This document shows, piece by piece, positions 36,500 through 46,344 of a DNA stretch of 64,000 bases. The notes under the pieces are model-generated. The model was given only the letters and a program-made list of their open reading frames with translations. It did not search any database and had not been told where the DNA came from. The position numbers and the translations under genes were made by a program. The DNA is from Cornus controversa (taxonomy: Eukaryota; Streptophyta; Magnoliopsida; Cornales; Cornaceae), in the NCBI GenBank assembly GCA_026545225.1, contig CM048845.1, forward strand, positions 100,746,033 to 100,810,032, read 5' to 3'. How positions within the stretch are numbered: position 1 is the first letter of the stretch; every line of letters starts with the position of its first letter.

Positions 36500-37028
36500 A
36501 AGATTTGCTTTTAATTTGGAATTAGGGTTGTTTGTTTATAAATATATATATATATGATCTGAATTTAAACATAATTTTCATGCATGTAATTTAGGAGTTT
36601 TTAGGGTTTTCAATTCTTTTTCAAAGAGGGTTTCAAATATGGAATTAGGGTTGTTTGGTTATATATATATGATCTTAAATTTGGGTATTGAAATTAATGA
36701 ATATATATATATATATGATCTTTTATAGCTAATTTTTCTTTTAGTTGTCAAAAAAAAGTGAAAAAAATAAAAGAAAAATAAATAAGTTTCAAATCAAATG
36801 TTTATTGGTCTTGGCTTTTGAGATATGAAAATCTAACTCATCTAAAGCATCTAATATCTGGAGCTCGACAAATAAATATTTTTGTTTATTTGGGTTGTAA
36901 ATTATGGTTTCATTAATCAAATAAATCATACTGCTAAACCATAAGCAAATTAAACTAATTAAAACATAATTTTCATGCATATAATTAGGGGTTTTTAGGA
37001 TTTTCAATTTGGAATTAAGGTTATTTGG

Positions 37029-37084
<56 letters not shown>

Positions 37085-38240
37085 TGAAATTTGGGTATTG
37101 AAATTGATGAATAAATTGATACATATGATGATCTTTTTAAACTAATTTTTCTTCTAGTCAAGAAAAGTGAAAAAAGATAAAAGAAACTAAATAAGTTTCA
37201 AATCTCATTTTTTTGTTGTTGGCTTTTAGGATATGAAAATCTAACTCATCTAAGGCCTCTAATATCTGAAGCTCGGCAAGTAAAGATTTTTGTTTATTTT
37301 GATTACTAATTATGGTCTCATTAATCAAACAAAGCATACTATTACTTTCACTAAAACTTAAATAAATAAACTTAATTCATAATCAAATTAAACTAATTAG
37401 AACATAATAAGATCAAACAAAACTTAAGCTTGATTCTAAGAGTTCAAATTAAGTGGACCTTTGAAATACAAGCAATTTTCAAAAGTTTCAATATTTAAAT
37501 TTGCCCAACTGCAAACAAATTTTTTTTTTATTTTAAAAATCCTCTTTATCTAAATTTTTTTCTTTGACCTTGTTAATGAACTAGATTCCAACCATATAAA
37601 CTTGATGTTGTAGTCATAGTTATCTTATTTCTAAAAATGCACAAAATTGACCTAAATTAATTTGACCTAAAGTCAAATTAAGTGATTGCCCTAAGCTTTT
37701 CATAGTCTATTTAATTAATAATTAGCTACTCGATCGTACTAAAATATTTTCTTAAAAGTCTGCAGCATCCATAATAGAAAACTGATGCTCCTATGGTATC
37801 TCTAGATTAAATAATCTAATACTAAAAGAGATTAATATTATAGCAAAGGATTCAAGAAAATTTAATGTATGATTTGTTTCTATCTTGACAGGGGCTAATT
37901 ATTAGTCAATTTAAAGAATATGGATGTTAACTTTGAGAAGTTCAAGTCCTCTTAAGATAATGTTGTCATATTTGGTATGTGTGCTTGAATTGAGTATACA
38001 TATTATCTGAATTTCGGGTATTGAAATTGATGAGTAAATGGATATGTATATGATTTTTTTTAACTAATTTTTCTTTTAGTTGTCAAATTTGATGTTTTAT
38101 GTTGTTGACTTTTATTATAAAAATCTAACCCATCTAAAACCTCTAATATATGAAACTCAACAAGTAAAGGCTTTTGTTTATTTAGATTGCAAATTATGGT
38201 CTCACTAATCAAACAAAGCATACTACTACTTTTACAGTTT
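36500..38240. repeat. Three diverged direct repeats of about 0.25-0.4 kb
   Basis: Units at about 36635-36995, 37005-37395 and 37985-38240 share the ordered motifs 'ggaattagggtt', '(at)n', 'tttgggtattgaaattgatg', 'aactaatttttcttttagt', 'gatatgaaaatctaactcat', 'ctaatatctgaagctcg' and 'aattatggtctcattaatca'. They are non-coding. The third unit is separated from the second by about 590 bp and is more diverged. Confidence 0.8.
37030..37080. repeat. (TA)n microsatellite
   Basis: About 25 TA units inside the second direct-repeat unit. Similar long (TA)n tracts lie at about 41049-41086 and 51640-51691, and a (TA)n(GA)n compound tract at 52913-52974. Confidence 0.95.
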
Positions 38241-38595
38241 GTTTTATTTTATCTTTGTTTAGAATTGTTTAAATTCATTTTATTGGAGTTTGAATAAAAT
38301 ATTTATTCTTTACTTTCTGTGAAACCAATGACATGTGAGATATGTACGATTAGCAAGTTTTAACTTTATACAGACATAGACATATAGTAAATTTGTTTAA
38401 TTTTATAAATTTGAAGCTTTGCATAGTGACTCATATTTTGAAACTTCAGAATATTATATTGTGTTCAAAATATTATGTTTTCAATTTGGAATTAGGTTTT
38501 TGTGCATTTACTCTTTTTTTTTGTTAATGATATTTTTACTATAATTTTTGATTTTTTTCATTGTTTAACATGAAGTGCCTTCCATATAGTTGATC

Positions 38596-38735
38596 GACTT
38601 GGATTAGTTATGATTAATTATTTTTCACGGTATCTATGCATCTTTCATTTACGTGGATATTGCAGGACTTGGATTAATTATGATTAATTATTTTTTACAG
38701 TATCTATGCATCTTCAATTTATGTGGGTATTGCAG
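38596..38735. repeat. 70-bp tandem duplication
   Basis: Units 38596-38665 and 38666-38735 both begin GACTTGGATTA and contain TATCTATGCATCTT and GATATTGCAG/GGTATTGCAG. They are a few substitutions apart. Confidence 0.9.
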
Positions 38736-38739
38736 TTTT

Positions 38740-40440
38740 ACTGTCTATTGTACATTAATTTTTTGTTTATTTTGTTCTATCTACTTTTAGTTGACTTATT
38801 TATCTGAAGCATTGTTTGAATTGAAAATCTTAGTATCACTTTTTGAACGTTTTAGAATCCATAAAATGAGGTTAATGCTTTTATTTTGTTGAATATCTTC
38901 TTGAAGATGCATATGAATGGTGAAGGCTTAGATTTTTTATATTTGTAACTCTATAATTATATCGATTACCAACATAGAGGACATTATTGAATTTGAAAGG
39001 AAAAATATGGAAGCTCTCTTTTTTTTTTCTCTTTAAAATTGGGTGAAAAGATGACAGGAAGCTATATTCGGTTATTTAACAAATTGGAATAACTTTTAAA
39101 TATATGCAAATTTCTTTGTCTTAGTGATTGTGATTTCAATTCAAGGAGATTGACACTCGTGGTGATTTTGCTTTCTAATTTCTTTTCCTTACTGTTTTGA
39201 ACTTAGCTTGATTGTTGGTATTTTTAATGGTTTAATCATGAACACGAATTAGACAAAAAAAATTGACTTGAAAGGTTGGACGCTACTTATGAAATTCAAT
39301 GCACAAATAGAAATAAACTACAACTATATTTCTCTTAAAAATCCAATGCATTCCTAAAGTTGATGTCTCTTATCTATAAGAAGTTGAAAATTAAATTGAC
39401 TTCAATTAGATATACTATATATAATATAAAGGTACTATGTAAACTTAAAAGTACAAGTGCAGTATTTATATCTTATAGTTTTTTTTTTTGTTCAACAAGT
39501 TTTAGAGTACATTTTTTTAGTTGCAATATTCTTGAGAAAATATACAGGAAAAAGTTGTTGGATTCAGTTTCAATTCCGTATTTATTGATTTAATGTACAC
39601 TTAATTGTGTATGTTGAGTATTTTTTTCTCTAAATTGTGTATGTTGAATATTACTACTGTGCTGTTACTAAATTTTTTTATATTTATATTAACATTTATG
39701 GTTCATTTTACTCTTAGTTTTAATCATCAGATCAATTTAGTTAGCCATTTTTTTAAGCAATCCCGATTGTGAATAATTCAATGTTGGCTTTGTGTAACAT
39801 TTTTTTCATGCTTAGTGATTCACAAAGTTTTGGTCTTGGGTAATTGGTCTTAATTTAAGTATATTTTTTATTTTTCTTTTGAACTAATTTTGTTGATATG
39901 ATATATCAACTAAATTTTCCTCATTTAATTAGTGTCATGTTTATCACATTTAGTCGGGAATCTTATGTTTTTAATAAATAGGCTGGTCAAAATTAGATTT
40001 ATTGTTATAACTGTTACATGATTGAATATTAATAATGAATTTTTTTAAATGCTTGATCATTTATTTTTTATGTACATTAGGTAGTTGTTGATGCAGGAAA
40101 TAAATCACATTTGTATGTCTTGATAATTAGATTGTTATACTTTCAAGGAAAGATGTCGAGTGAAATACCCTATTTGCTAAAAGGTCTTAGGACTCAATGT
40201 TTCAGATTATAAGTTTTTTTATGTTTCTTCAAATAAAGCAACTGTGGGCTCAATTTGTGTATGAGAAATCTAACAATGTGTATAATTGTGTGTATATTAT
40301 GTCAATAATTAAATATATGCCTAAAACAAACTAATAAAAAATAGAAGAGGACATATTATGTTTGTCTGTTTAAATTTTAGAATTAGTAATAATTAAAGTC
40401 AATTAATTATTTAAATAAGAAACTTTAATTTAATTTTTAT
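38740..40440. other. AT-rich stretch, no gene
   Basis: No coding signal. It could be the interior of the Helitron-like element whose 3' end is proposed at 40442-40468. Its 5' boundary was not identified. Confidence 0.35.
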
Positions 40441-40441
40441 C

Positions 40442-40468
40442 CACGTGCACTGCACGTGCTTTTACTAA
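40442..40468 (+). mobile_element. Helitron-like 3' terminus
   Basis: A perfect short hairpin (CACGTGCA, one-base loop, TGCACGTG, 40442-40458) is followed after six bases by CTAA (40465-40468) and then T. Helitron 3' ends have a small GC-rich hairpin shortly before a terminal CTRR and insert between A and T. Only the 3' end was recognised, with no RepHel gene, so the element would be non-autonomous. Confidence 0.45.
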
Positions 40469-40520
40469 TGAATATAAAAGTGTAGGTTTAGTAATTTTGC
40501 ATAAGTAGAATGGTCTTTTA

Positions 40521-41046
40521 GAGCCCATTTGGAATTGCTTCCCAACCACTTAAACACATTTTTAATTCAAAAAGTTGCGTTGAAAAGTGTTTGATGATGA
40601 ACCAAAGCGCATTCAAGGAGTAGAGTTTTAATCCAAAACACGCTTTTTGGTGAAGCTCAAAATTAGAGCTTTTTAAATTGCGTTTAAGATACATCTACGA
40701 TATTTTAAATTATTTTATTTTTTTGTACAATATAATCTCTGTTTAGTTTTTATAAAAACAATATTAAACAAATGTGTTAACTCTCATCGATTTGAATCAT
40801 TATCATTGTTGTTTAGGATATATCGTTGATTATTGCCATTATTGTTTGAGACTCTATCGTTGATCAATTTACATTACTGTCATTTTTGAAATATGAGGTT
40901 TGCTTGTGCACCATGGATTTCTCTAAATTTTGTGTGAACTTGTTTTACTGAAATAATGATAAAAATGTTAAGAACTTATTAAAATTCATGTTAAAAATAT
41001 CAATCCAATTTTGATCATTTGAAAAGAATATGTAATCATTTGAAAA

Positions 41047-41087
<41 letters not shown>

Positions 41088-41936
41088 AAAAAACAATACT
41101 AATACTAATATTATTATTTTAATCACTTGTCATTTCTAGATTTTGTGTTCATTTGATTACTTATTTGTAAGCGATATCAATATTATAATGCATGCATTAT
41201 TTACTATTCACTAATTGGATACTCAAAATAAAGATAAGATTGATTGTTCTACTATAAAATATTAAAATATGCTTACAAAATAGAGCAAAGCTTTTTCACT
41301 TTTGGTTATATCGCAAAGGATTAGGATATCCCTTTGTTATACTCAAATTGAACTAAATAATAAGTTTTCATAATTATTGTATCTGTGTCTAAAAATGAAA
41401 TTAAAATTATTGAAGCCAATGAAATTTCATTGCAATTAATATTTGAATAATGCATAGGGTGCAACTTGACTGTAATTTGAAAAATATACACACATATATA
41501 TATAATATAATATAATTAAAATAGAAAGTATATAAAAATTAAAATTCGGGTTCAGATTTAACTCGGGTTGTTGACACCTCAACCAAAGTCTAACCTTAAT
41601 TATGTTTGGGTTAAATTTTTTTAACCCAGACCCAACCCTAATTGTAAAAATGATTGCTCAAACTCATAAAAAATTGGCCTGAGTTCGAGTTGGTCCACTC
41701 AAATTGCACCCCTAAACTAACGCAGATGTTTATTATTGTATGGATAATATAGTAAAATTAGTAATAAAATTATTTTAGGCAACATTGTTACCAAACAAAT
41801 TTAGAAGTGGGTTATGTTTAAAACATATTTTATAAAATATATCACCAAACAAAACACCTAACATGTTTTTTACTCACCCCAATTTTTGACAGTTTTACTG
41901 GTAAAGGCCGCTTACAACTCAACGCCAAACGAACCC
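40521..41936. mobile_element. Non-autonomous DNA element upstream of the mTERF gene
   Basis: The left end GAGCCCATTTGGAATTGC and the reverse complement of the right end, GGGTTCGTTTGGCGTTGAG, are imperfect inverted repeats. TTA flanks both sides (40518-40520 and 41937-41939). The 1.4-kb interior is AT-rich and non-coding, with a (TA)n tract at 41049-41086. The right end lies 105 bp before the mTERF ATG. Confidence 0.5.
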
Positions 41937-42034
41937 TTACTTGTAAGTGTATAACCTATAGAGATACTGGTATATAGTTATTAAACTTCTCAATTTTTCA
42001 GCTAAAATCGTGGCAGCCCACACCTAAAGCACAC

Positions 42035-42196
42035 ATGATCAATGGCGATTCGGGCTATAACCGGACCCACTTTCCGCCGCTTCATCACATCAACCTCCAA
42101 ACCTATTTCCACTTTCTCAAGCCCCAACATCCGATCATTTTCGTCGAACCCTATATCACCAATTCCGATTTCCCCAGAATTCTCACAACAATCTGA
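42035..42196 (+). promoter_or_regulatory. Upstream ORF overlapping the mTERF start codon
   Basis: An ATG at 42035, seven bases before the mTERF ATG and in another frame, opens 53 codons ending TGA at 42194-42196, well inside the mTERF coding region. Its context is weak (C at -3, A at +4). The mTERF ATG has T at -3 and G at +4. If the transcript starts upstream, scanning ribosomes meet this ATG first, which could lower mTERF translation. Confidence 0.5.
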
Positions 42197-43421
42197 ATAC
42201 AGGAAATTGATTTCCCTCGCAAATATCTTCCAAAGGTATGGTTTCCCGCCATCGCAACTCCATGTTTTTCTCACAAAGAATCGATTTTTTCTGAGCTCCA
42301 ACCCGTCAGAAATTCAAAAGTCTCTTAAAATTCTACTATCCTTGAAATTGTCTCAGGAATTTCTTATTTCAATGGTGATGAATTGTCCACAGGTGCTAGA
42401 ACTTGAATTTATCAAGAAATGGGAAATGGGTGTTTCAGAAATGGGGGTTTCTAGTGTTACTTCACTGATGATCCGGAATGTTCTTGAAGTTTCTAGAAAG
42501 TTCGGTTTAGGCCCAGATGATCTTTTTAGGTGTGTACAGCGTTTGAAGGGTTTAGGGTTTAGTAATGGTACAGTGATTAAGGTATTAGAGGAGTTTCCAA
42601 TGGTAATTATGATGGGTGAGAGTCAAATTTGTGATAAAATTGAGTTTTTAGTGGAATTTGGAATTAATAAGAGCCAAATTGATCGAACTTTTAACTTGTT
42701 TCCTGGCATTTTGAGATTTGGGGTGGAAAATAAGCTGAAGGCCTTGTTTGGTGAATTTAAGGATTTGGGTTTTAGCAGGGATGTGGTTAGGAAAGAGATT
42801 CTTAGAGACCCAAGAGTTCTCGGACTGGAATTAGGGGAGCTTTCTCGGTGTCTGCAAATGCTGAGGACTTTGAAATGTCGGGTACCCATTAAAGAGAAAA
42901 TTTACAGCGAGGGAGAATTTAGGGCTGGATTTGAAGTTAAATTGCGTATTGATTGCTTGTGCCATCACGGGTTGATTTATAGGGAGGCATTTAAGGTGTT
43001 GTGGAAAGAGCCGAGGGCAATTTTATATAAGATAGAAGACATTGATCAGAAGATTGAGTTTCTGGTAAATAGGATGAAGTTTAATGTCCTTTGGCTAGTT
43101 GATGTTCCAGAGTATCTGGGGGTGAATTTTGAGAAACAGATTGTTCCTCGATACAATGTGATTGAGTATTTGAGTTCAAAAGGTGGGCTTGGTGATGAGG
43201 TGGGTTTGAAGGATTTGATTAAGTCTAGTAGGTTGAAGTTTTACAATCTTTATGTTAAGCCTTATCCGGAGTGTGAAAAAATGTTTGGGAGGTTTGCAGG
43301 AGATGTGGAAGTTAGAAACCAGCATCCAGTTGGAATGTGGAAGCTTTTCAAACCAAAGAAATATCCGGAGTCCAAAGAAGATGTGAAGAACATTAAGTCT
43401 TTCATGGAATCATTGGTTTAG
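42042..43421 (+). CDS. MTERF15: Organellar mTERF family protein (mTERF15-like)
   Basis: Single-exon gene, 459 aa. Residues 1 to about 40 are rich in Ser, Thr, Arg and Phe with few acids (MAIRAITGPTFRRFITSTSK), typical of a mitochondrial presequence. From about residue 55 onward it is a run of mTERF repeats, each a helix pair with the recurrent Leu/Phe-Pro pattern (GFPPSQLHVFL, LEEFPMVIMM, FNLFPGILRFG, EILRDPRVLGLEL, LWKEPRAILYK, VDVPEYLGVNF). The C-terminal third (PRYNVIEYLSSKGGLGDEVG, then YVKPYPECEKMFGR) matches what I remember of Arabidopsis mTERF15, reported to be needed for splicing a mitochondrial nad2 intron. mTERF proteins bind organellar nucleic acids; direct function here is inferred. 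Few plant mTERF genes have introns, fitting the intact ORF. An overlapping uORF precedes it. Family secure, member moderately so. Confidence 0.92.
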   Translation: MAIRAITGPTFRRFITSTSKPISTFSSPNIRSFSSNPISPIPISPEFSQQSEYRKLISLANIFQRYGFPPSQLHVFLTKNRFFLSSNPSEIQKSLKILLSLKLSQEFLISMVMNCPQVLELEFIKKWEMGVSEMGVSSVTSLMIRNVLEVSRKFGLGPDDLFRCVQRLKGLGFSNGTVIKVLEEFPMVIMMGESQICDKIEFLVEFGINKSQIDRTFNLFPGILRFGVENKLKALFGEFKDLGFSRDVVRKEILRDPRVLGLELGELSRCLQMLRTLKCRVPIKEKIYSEGEFRAGFEVKLRIDCLCHHGLIYREAFKVLWKEPRAILYKIEDIDQKIEFLVNRMKFNVLWLVDVPEYLGVNFEKQIVPRYNVIEYLSSKGGLGDEVGLKDLIKSSRLKFYNLYVKPYPECEKMFGRFAGDVEVRNQHPVGMWKLFKPKKYPESKEDVKNIKSFMESLV

Positions 43422-46225
43422 GGTAACTTTCCAATGATCTCTTCAGAGTTTATGGAACAATTGCTTGAAGAATATTCTCACTTTGAGTACATCTTGAATG
43501 ACGAGTGTGATGAGGCTACTTTGCTATTTCATTTTTCCAGGCCATCCCTTTCGAGGTATGCAGCCTTCTCACATTTTAATATTTTTGTCGATAGAATGAA
43601 TTGAGACATCATTTTCAACTTTGTCAATGAGTTGGTTTTGGTTCTCTAATAGATTAAAGGCCTGTTTGGGAATTTAGAAATTTGGATCAGTATGGTTTTG
43701 ACTAAACTTCCAGCTAGGTTGCTCATCTGAAGACAAATATTATCCTGAACTGGTTTAGAGTACTTCAGACTGGAAATAGTTTTGTGTCAACTGAATCATT
43801 AACTTATTCAAATATTTGAGCTTTTGTTGATGATATAAATTCTCAACTTACACTCTGACATCCCCTGAAATAAAAGAAGATTTATCATTATTCTTTTGAT
43901 TATTACATGACTAAGTTCTTAGGGCCCATTGTTAAAAGAAATACCGCTAACTGCTGCCCAACACTATGCTTTTGGTTGGACCTACTAGCTCTTTGTCATC
44001 CATGATTTCATGCAATTTTAGGTAAACTTGCTTATTTATGCGAAGGTTTTCTCACCAACAGCGAACATGACTATCAAGAATTTCTTTAATATATTCACAA
44101 CCACCTAGTGCTGAATCTTGATGTGGTGTTTTGGACTTTTAACGTTTATAATGGTAACTTGCTGGTGCTAATGTTGCATTCATGGCCATTATTACAATCA
44201 AAGTACTGATCTGTTAACTTCATATTCAGACTTAAGAACTAGAAAATACTATCGTCAAAATAGATCAATTAACTCAGCTCAACTGAACAAAGCCTCAATT
44301 TTTCTTACATACATGAATCCTATTTTTTCATCCCGCTCTATCCAAGGCCATGTTAATTTTGTTCATCCCATTCCTCTAGCATTACCCCCACTGAGGACCA
44401 TGTCACCTTTTCTAACTGACGCATTCAATGACCTTCGTTGCACATGTCCAAACCATCTTAATTGATTTTCTCTCATTTTATCTCCAAATGGTGCTACTTC
44501 AACTATCTCATGAATGTGTTTAGTTCTAATTTTGTCATTTCTTGTCTTATCTCACATCTATCTCAACATTCAAATTTTTGCCACTCACTTTCTGCATTCT
44601 TAGCTGCCCAACATTCTATCCCAGAAAAAACAGTTGGTCTAATAGCTGTTTTATAGAACTTTACTTTTAATCTTAGTTAGATACGCCCATCACAGAGAGT
44701 ACTAGATGCACCCCTCCACTTAACCCATCCTGGCTTCATTCAATGATTAACATTATCTCAAATTTCTCTATATAGTATATGTGTGTGTGTTTTAGTTTCA
44801 TCTTTGAACAAGTCCCGTGTTGCCTAAGATTGTTCTATCAGAACAAAACATTTTTTCCCCCTCCTATTACACCTTTATTGATAATATCCATAGATGATGA
44901 TTAATGAACCAATAAGCAAGGATGTAATCATCAGTATCGAAATCTTTCTGCAAAGACTAAAATATCCAATTGGAGTTGAATTTGCATCAATTTAGTTTCA
45001 CTAAGTTATTGCTATGGAAATTTGTATGTAGTAAGCAACAACTAAGTAGCTAAAAAAAGAAATATTGCAAATAACACATAACTGATTCTGAAGAAAGCAC
45101 AGAATTTCTATTTGATTAAAAAACCGAATATTCAATATTAATAGCTGATAGTAGATGTTTCTTTTTTATTGTTGTACGAGCCTTCAAGTTCTGTTAAGAA
45201 CATATTTAGCATAACTAATATATCTCAACTACCAAGATACAGTACAGTCATCAAACTAAGATTGCAAGCAGTACAACTTCTTATCAAAATATTAAGAGAG
45301 AGAGAGAGAGAGAGAGAACAAAAACGTATATATGCTTGAGCTTTCAGCGTCCGCATGTGTGGTGTGTACGATGTGGATGCGTGTGTTTGGAGAGAGATAT
45401 AGAGAGAGTTAATTGATTTACTAGGTCAGAAAGAAACTCCAACTACTTGCCAAAAAAGGCAGAAAAGAAAAAATTAACTCCAGCAATAAATAGATTCTAA
45501 GGTTACATGCTTCAGCGAGTTATTGCCCAAAACAGCATCTCAATACCAGCACCAGTTTTCTAGTTTGATAAAAAAATTGCAGTGTGTGAAGGAAAGAGGA
45601 GGGGGTTGGGGAATACTCTCATATCTACTGACGCAAGTGAAGCCTGCTCACATCAAGGACCATGCCTGATTTTCATTCCTACTAAAAGCAATCTACCTAT
45701 AGGCTATAGCACTCGTCACCACTGTGTGGATTATAGACTAAGAAGGTTTTAGCTTTTCCCTAACCATCATTGGCCTCTGTTATTGTTGATGGACATTGAG
45801 TAATATGTAGGGCAATACTCCAAACATAAACATGTGAAGATGTACTTTATGGATTACTCTAAAATGGTCCAAATTTTTAGTCATTGTTTTTCTTGATTAT
45901 TGATTTTGTTGACTACAGTGGCCACTTTGGCACCTCTATGTAGCCATTTGTGATAGACCTTTACATGCTGTCATTTATCCATTCAGCCAACCAAAACAGT
46001 TTGAATTAAAATGCCATAGTAGCTATGAGCCTGGTCCTGAGGTTCTAGCTAGAAGCAGGTGTAACAACCTTGTTAAATTCTCTTTAGTATTTGAGATTTC
46101 GAACCTAACTACATAAACTCTGAATGCTTTATTATCTTTGCATTTTAAAGTTATAGATTGTATTTTATGATAGCAAGTTTAAGGTTCCTGTCTTTGACCA
46201 CTCAATTATTTTCTGAAGCAATTAA
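43422..46225. other. Region downstream of the mTERF gene
   Basis: It includes the mTERF 3' UTR (extent unknown), a LINE remnant at 44285-44735 and a (GA)n tract at about 45295-45317. A GT at 43556-43557 (GAGGTATGC) could be a donor for a 3' UTR intron but no partner was established. No second gene is supported. Confidence 0.45.
44285..44735 (-). mobile_element. LINE reverse-transcriptase remnant
   Basis: On the minus strand the sequence reads, with stops and frame breaks, as the C-terminal end of a plant LINE ORF2: GWVKWRGASSTLCDGRI, then LRLKVKFYKTAIRPTV and ECWAAK, and later the degenerate counterpart of the MRENRLRWFGHV motif (text ...GAGAAAATCAATTAAGATGG). The residual frame is broken by several stops. 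It matches 11950-12032. It is an inactive 5'-truncated copy. Confidence 0.75.
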
Positions 46226-46340
46226 CCCCAAGAGGTTGGCTCAATTGGATAAAGAACTTGGCCCTAGTGCCTAGCAAGCATTAGATCTAAGGATCAAGTC
46301 CTCTTGGGTGCAAACAATTTTTTGGGTGTGTGTGTGTGTA
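46226..46340 (+). mobile_element. tRNA-derived SINE
   Basis: Box A TGGCTCAATTGG at 46237-46248 and box B GGATCAAGTCC at 46291-46301 have the spacing of an RNA polymerase III internal promoter. The head (CCCCAAGAGGTTGGCTCAAT) is not a foldable tRNA and is followed by a (TG)n tail. This fits a plant SINE of the Au-like type rather than a functional tRNA gene. Confidence 0.55.
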
Positions 46341-46344
46341 CCAA

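Noticed and set aside
42002..42301. 99-codon antisense frame over the mTERF 5' end
   Set aside because: It is a shadow of the presequence-coding region with no independent evidence.
42623..42889. 88-codon antisense frame within the mTERF gene
   Set aside because: It is a shadow of the mTERF coding sequence on the other strand.
46226..46310. Functional tRNA gene
   Set aside because: Box A and box B motifs are present but I could not fold an acceptor stem or anticodon arm, so a SINE head is the better reading.
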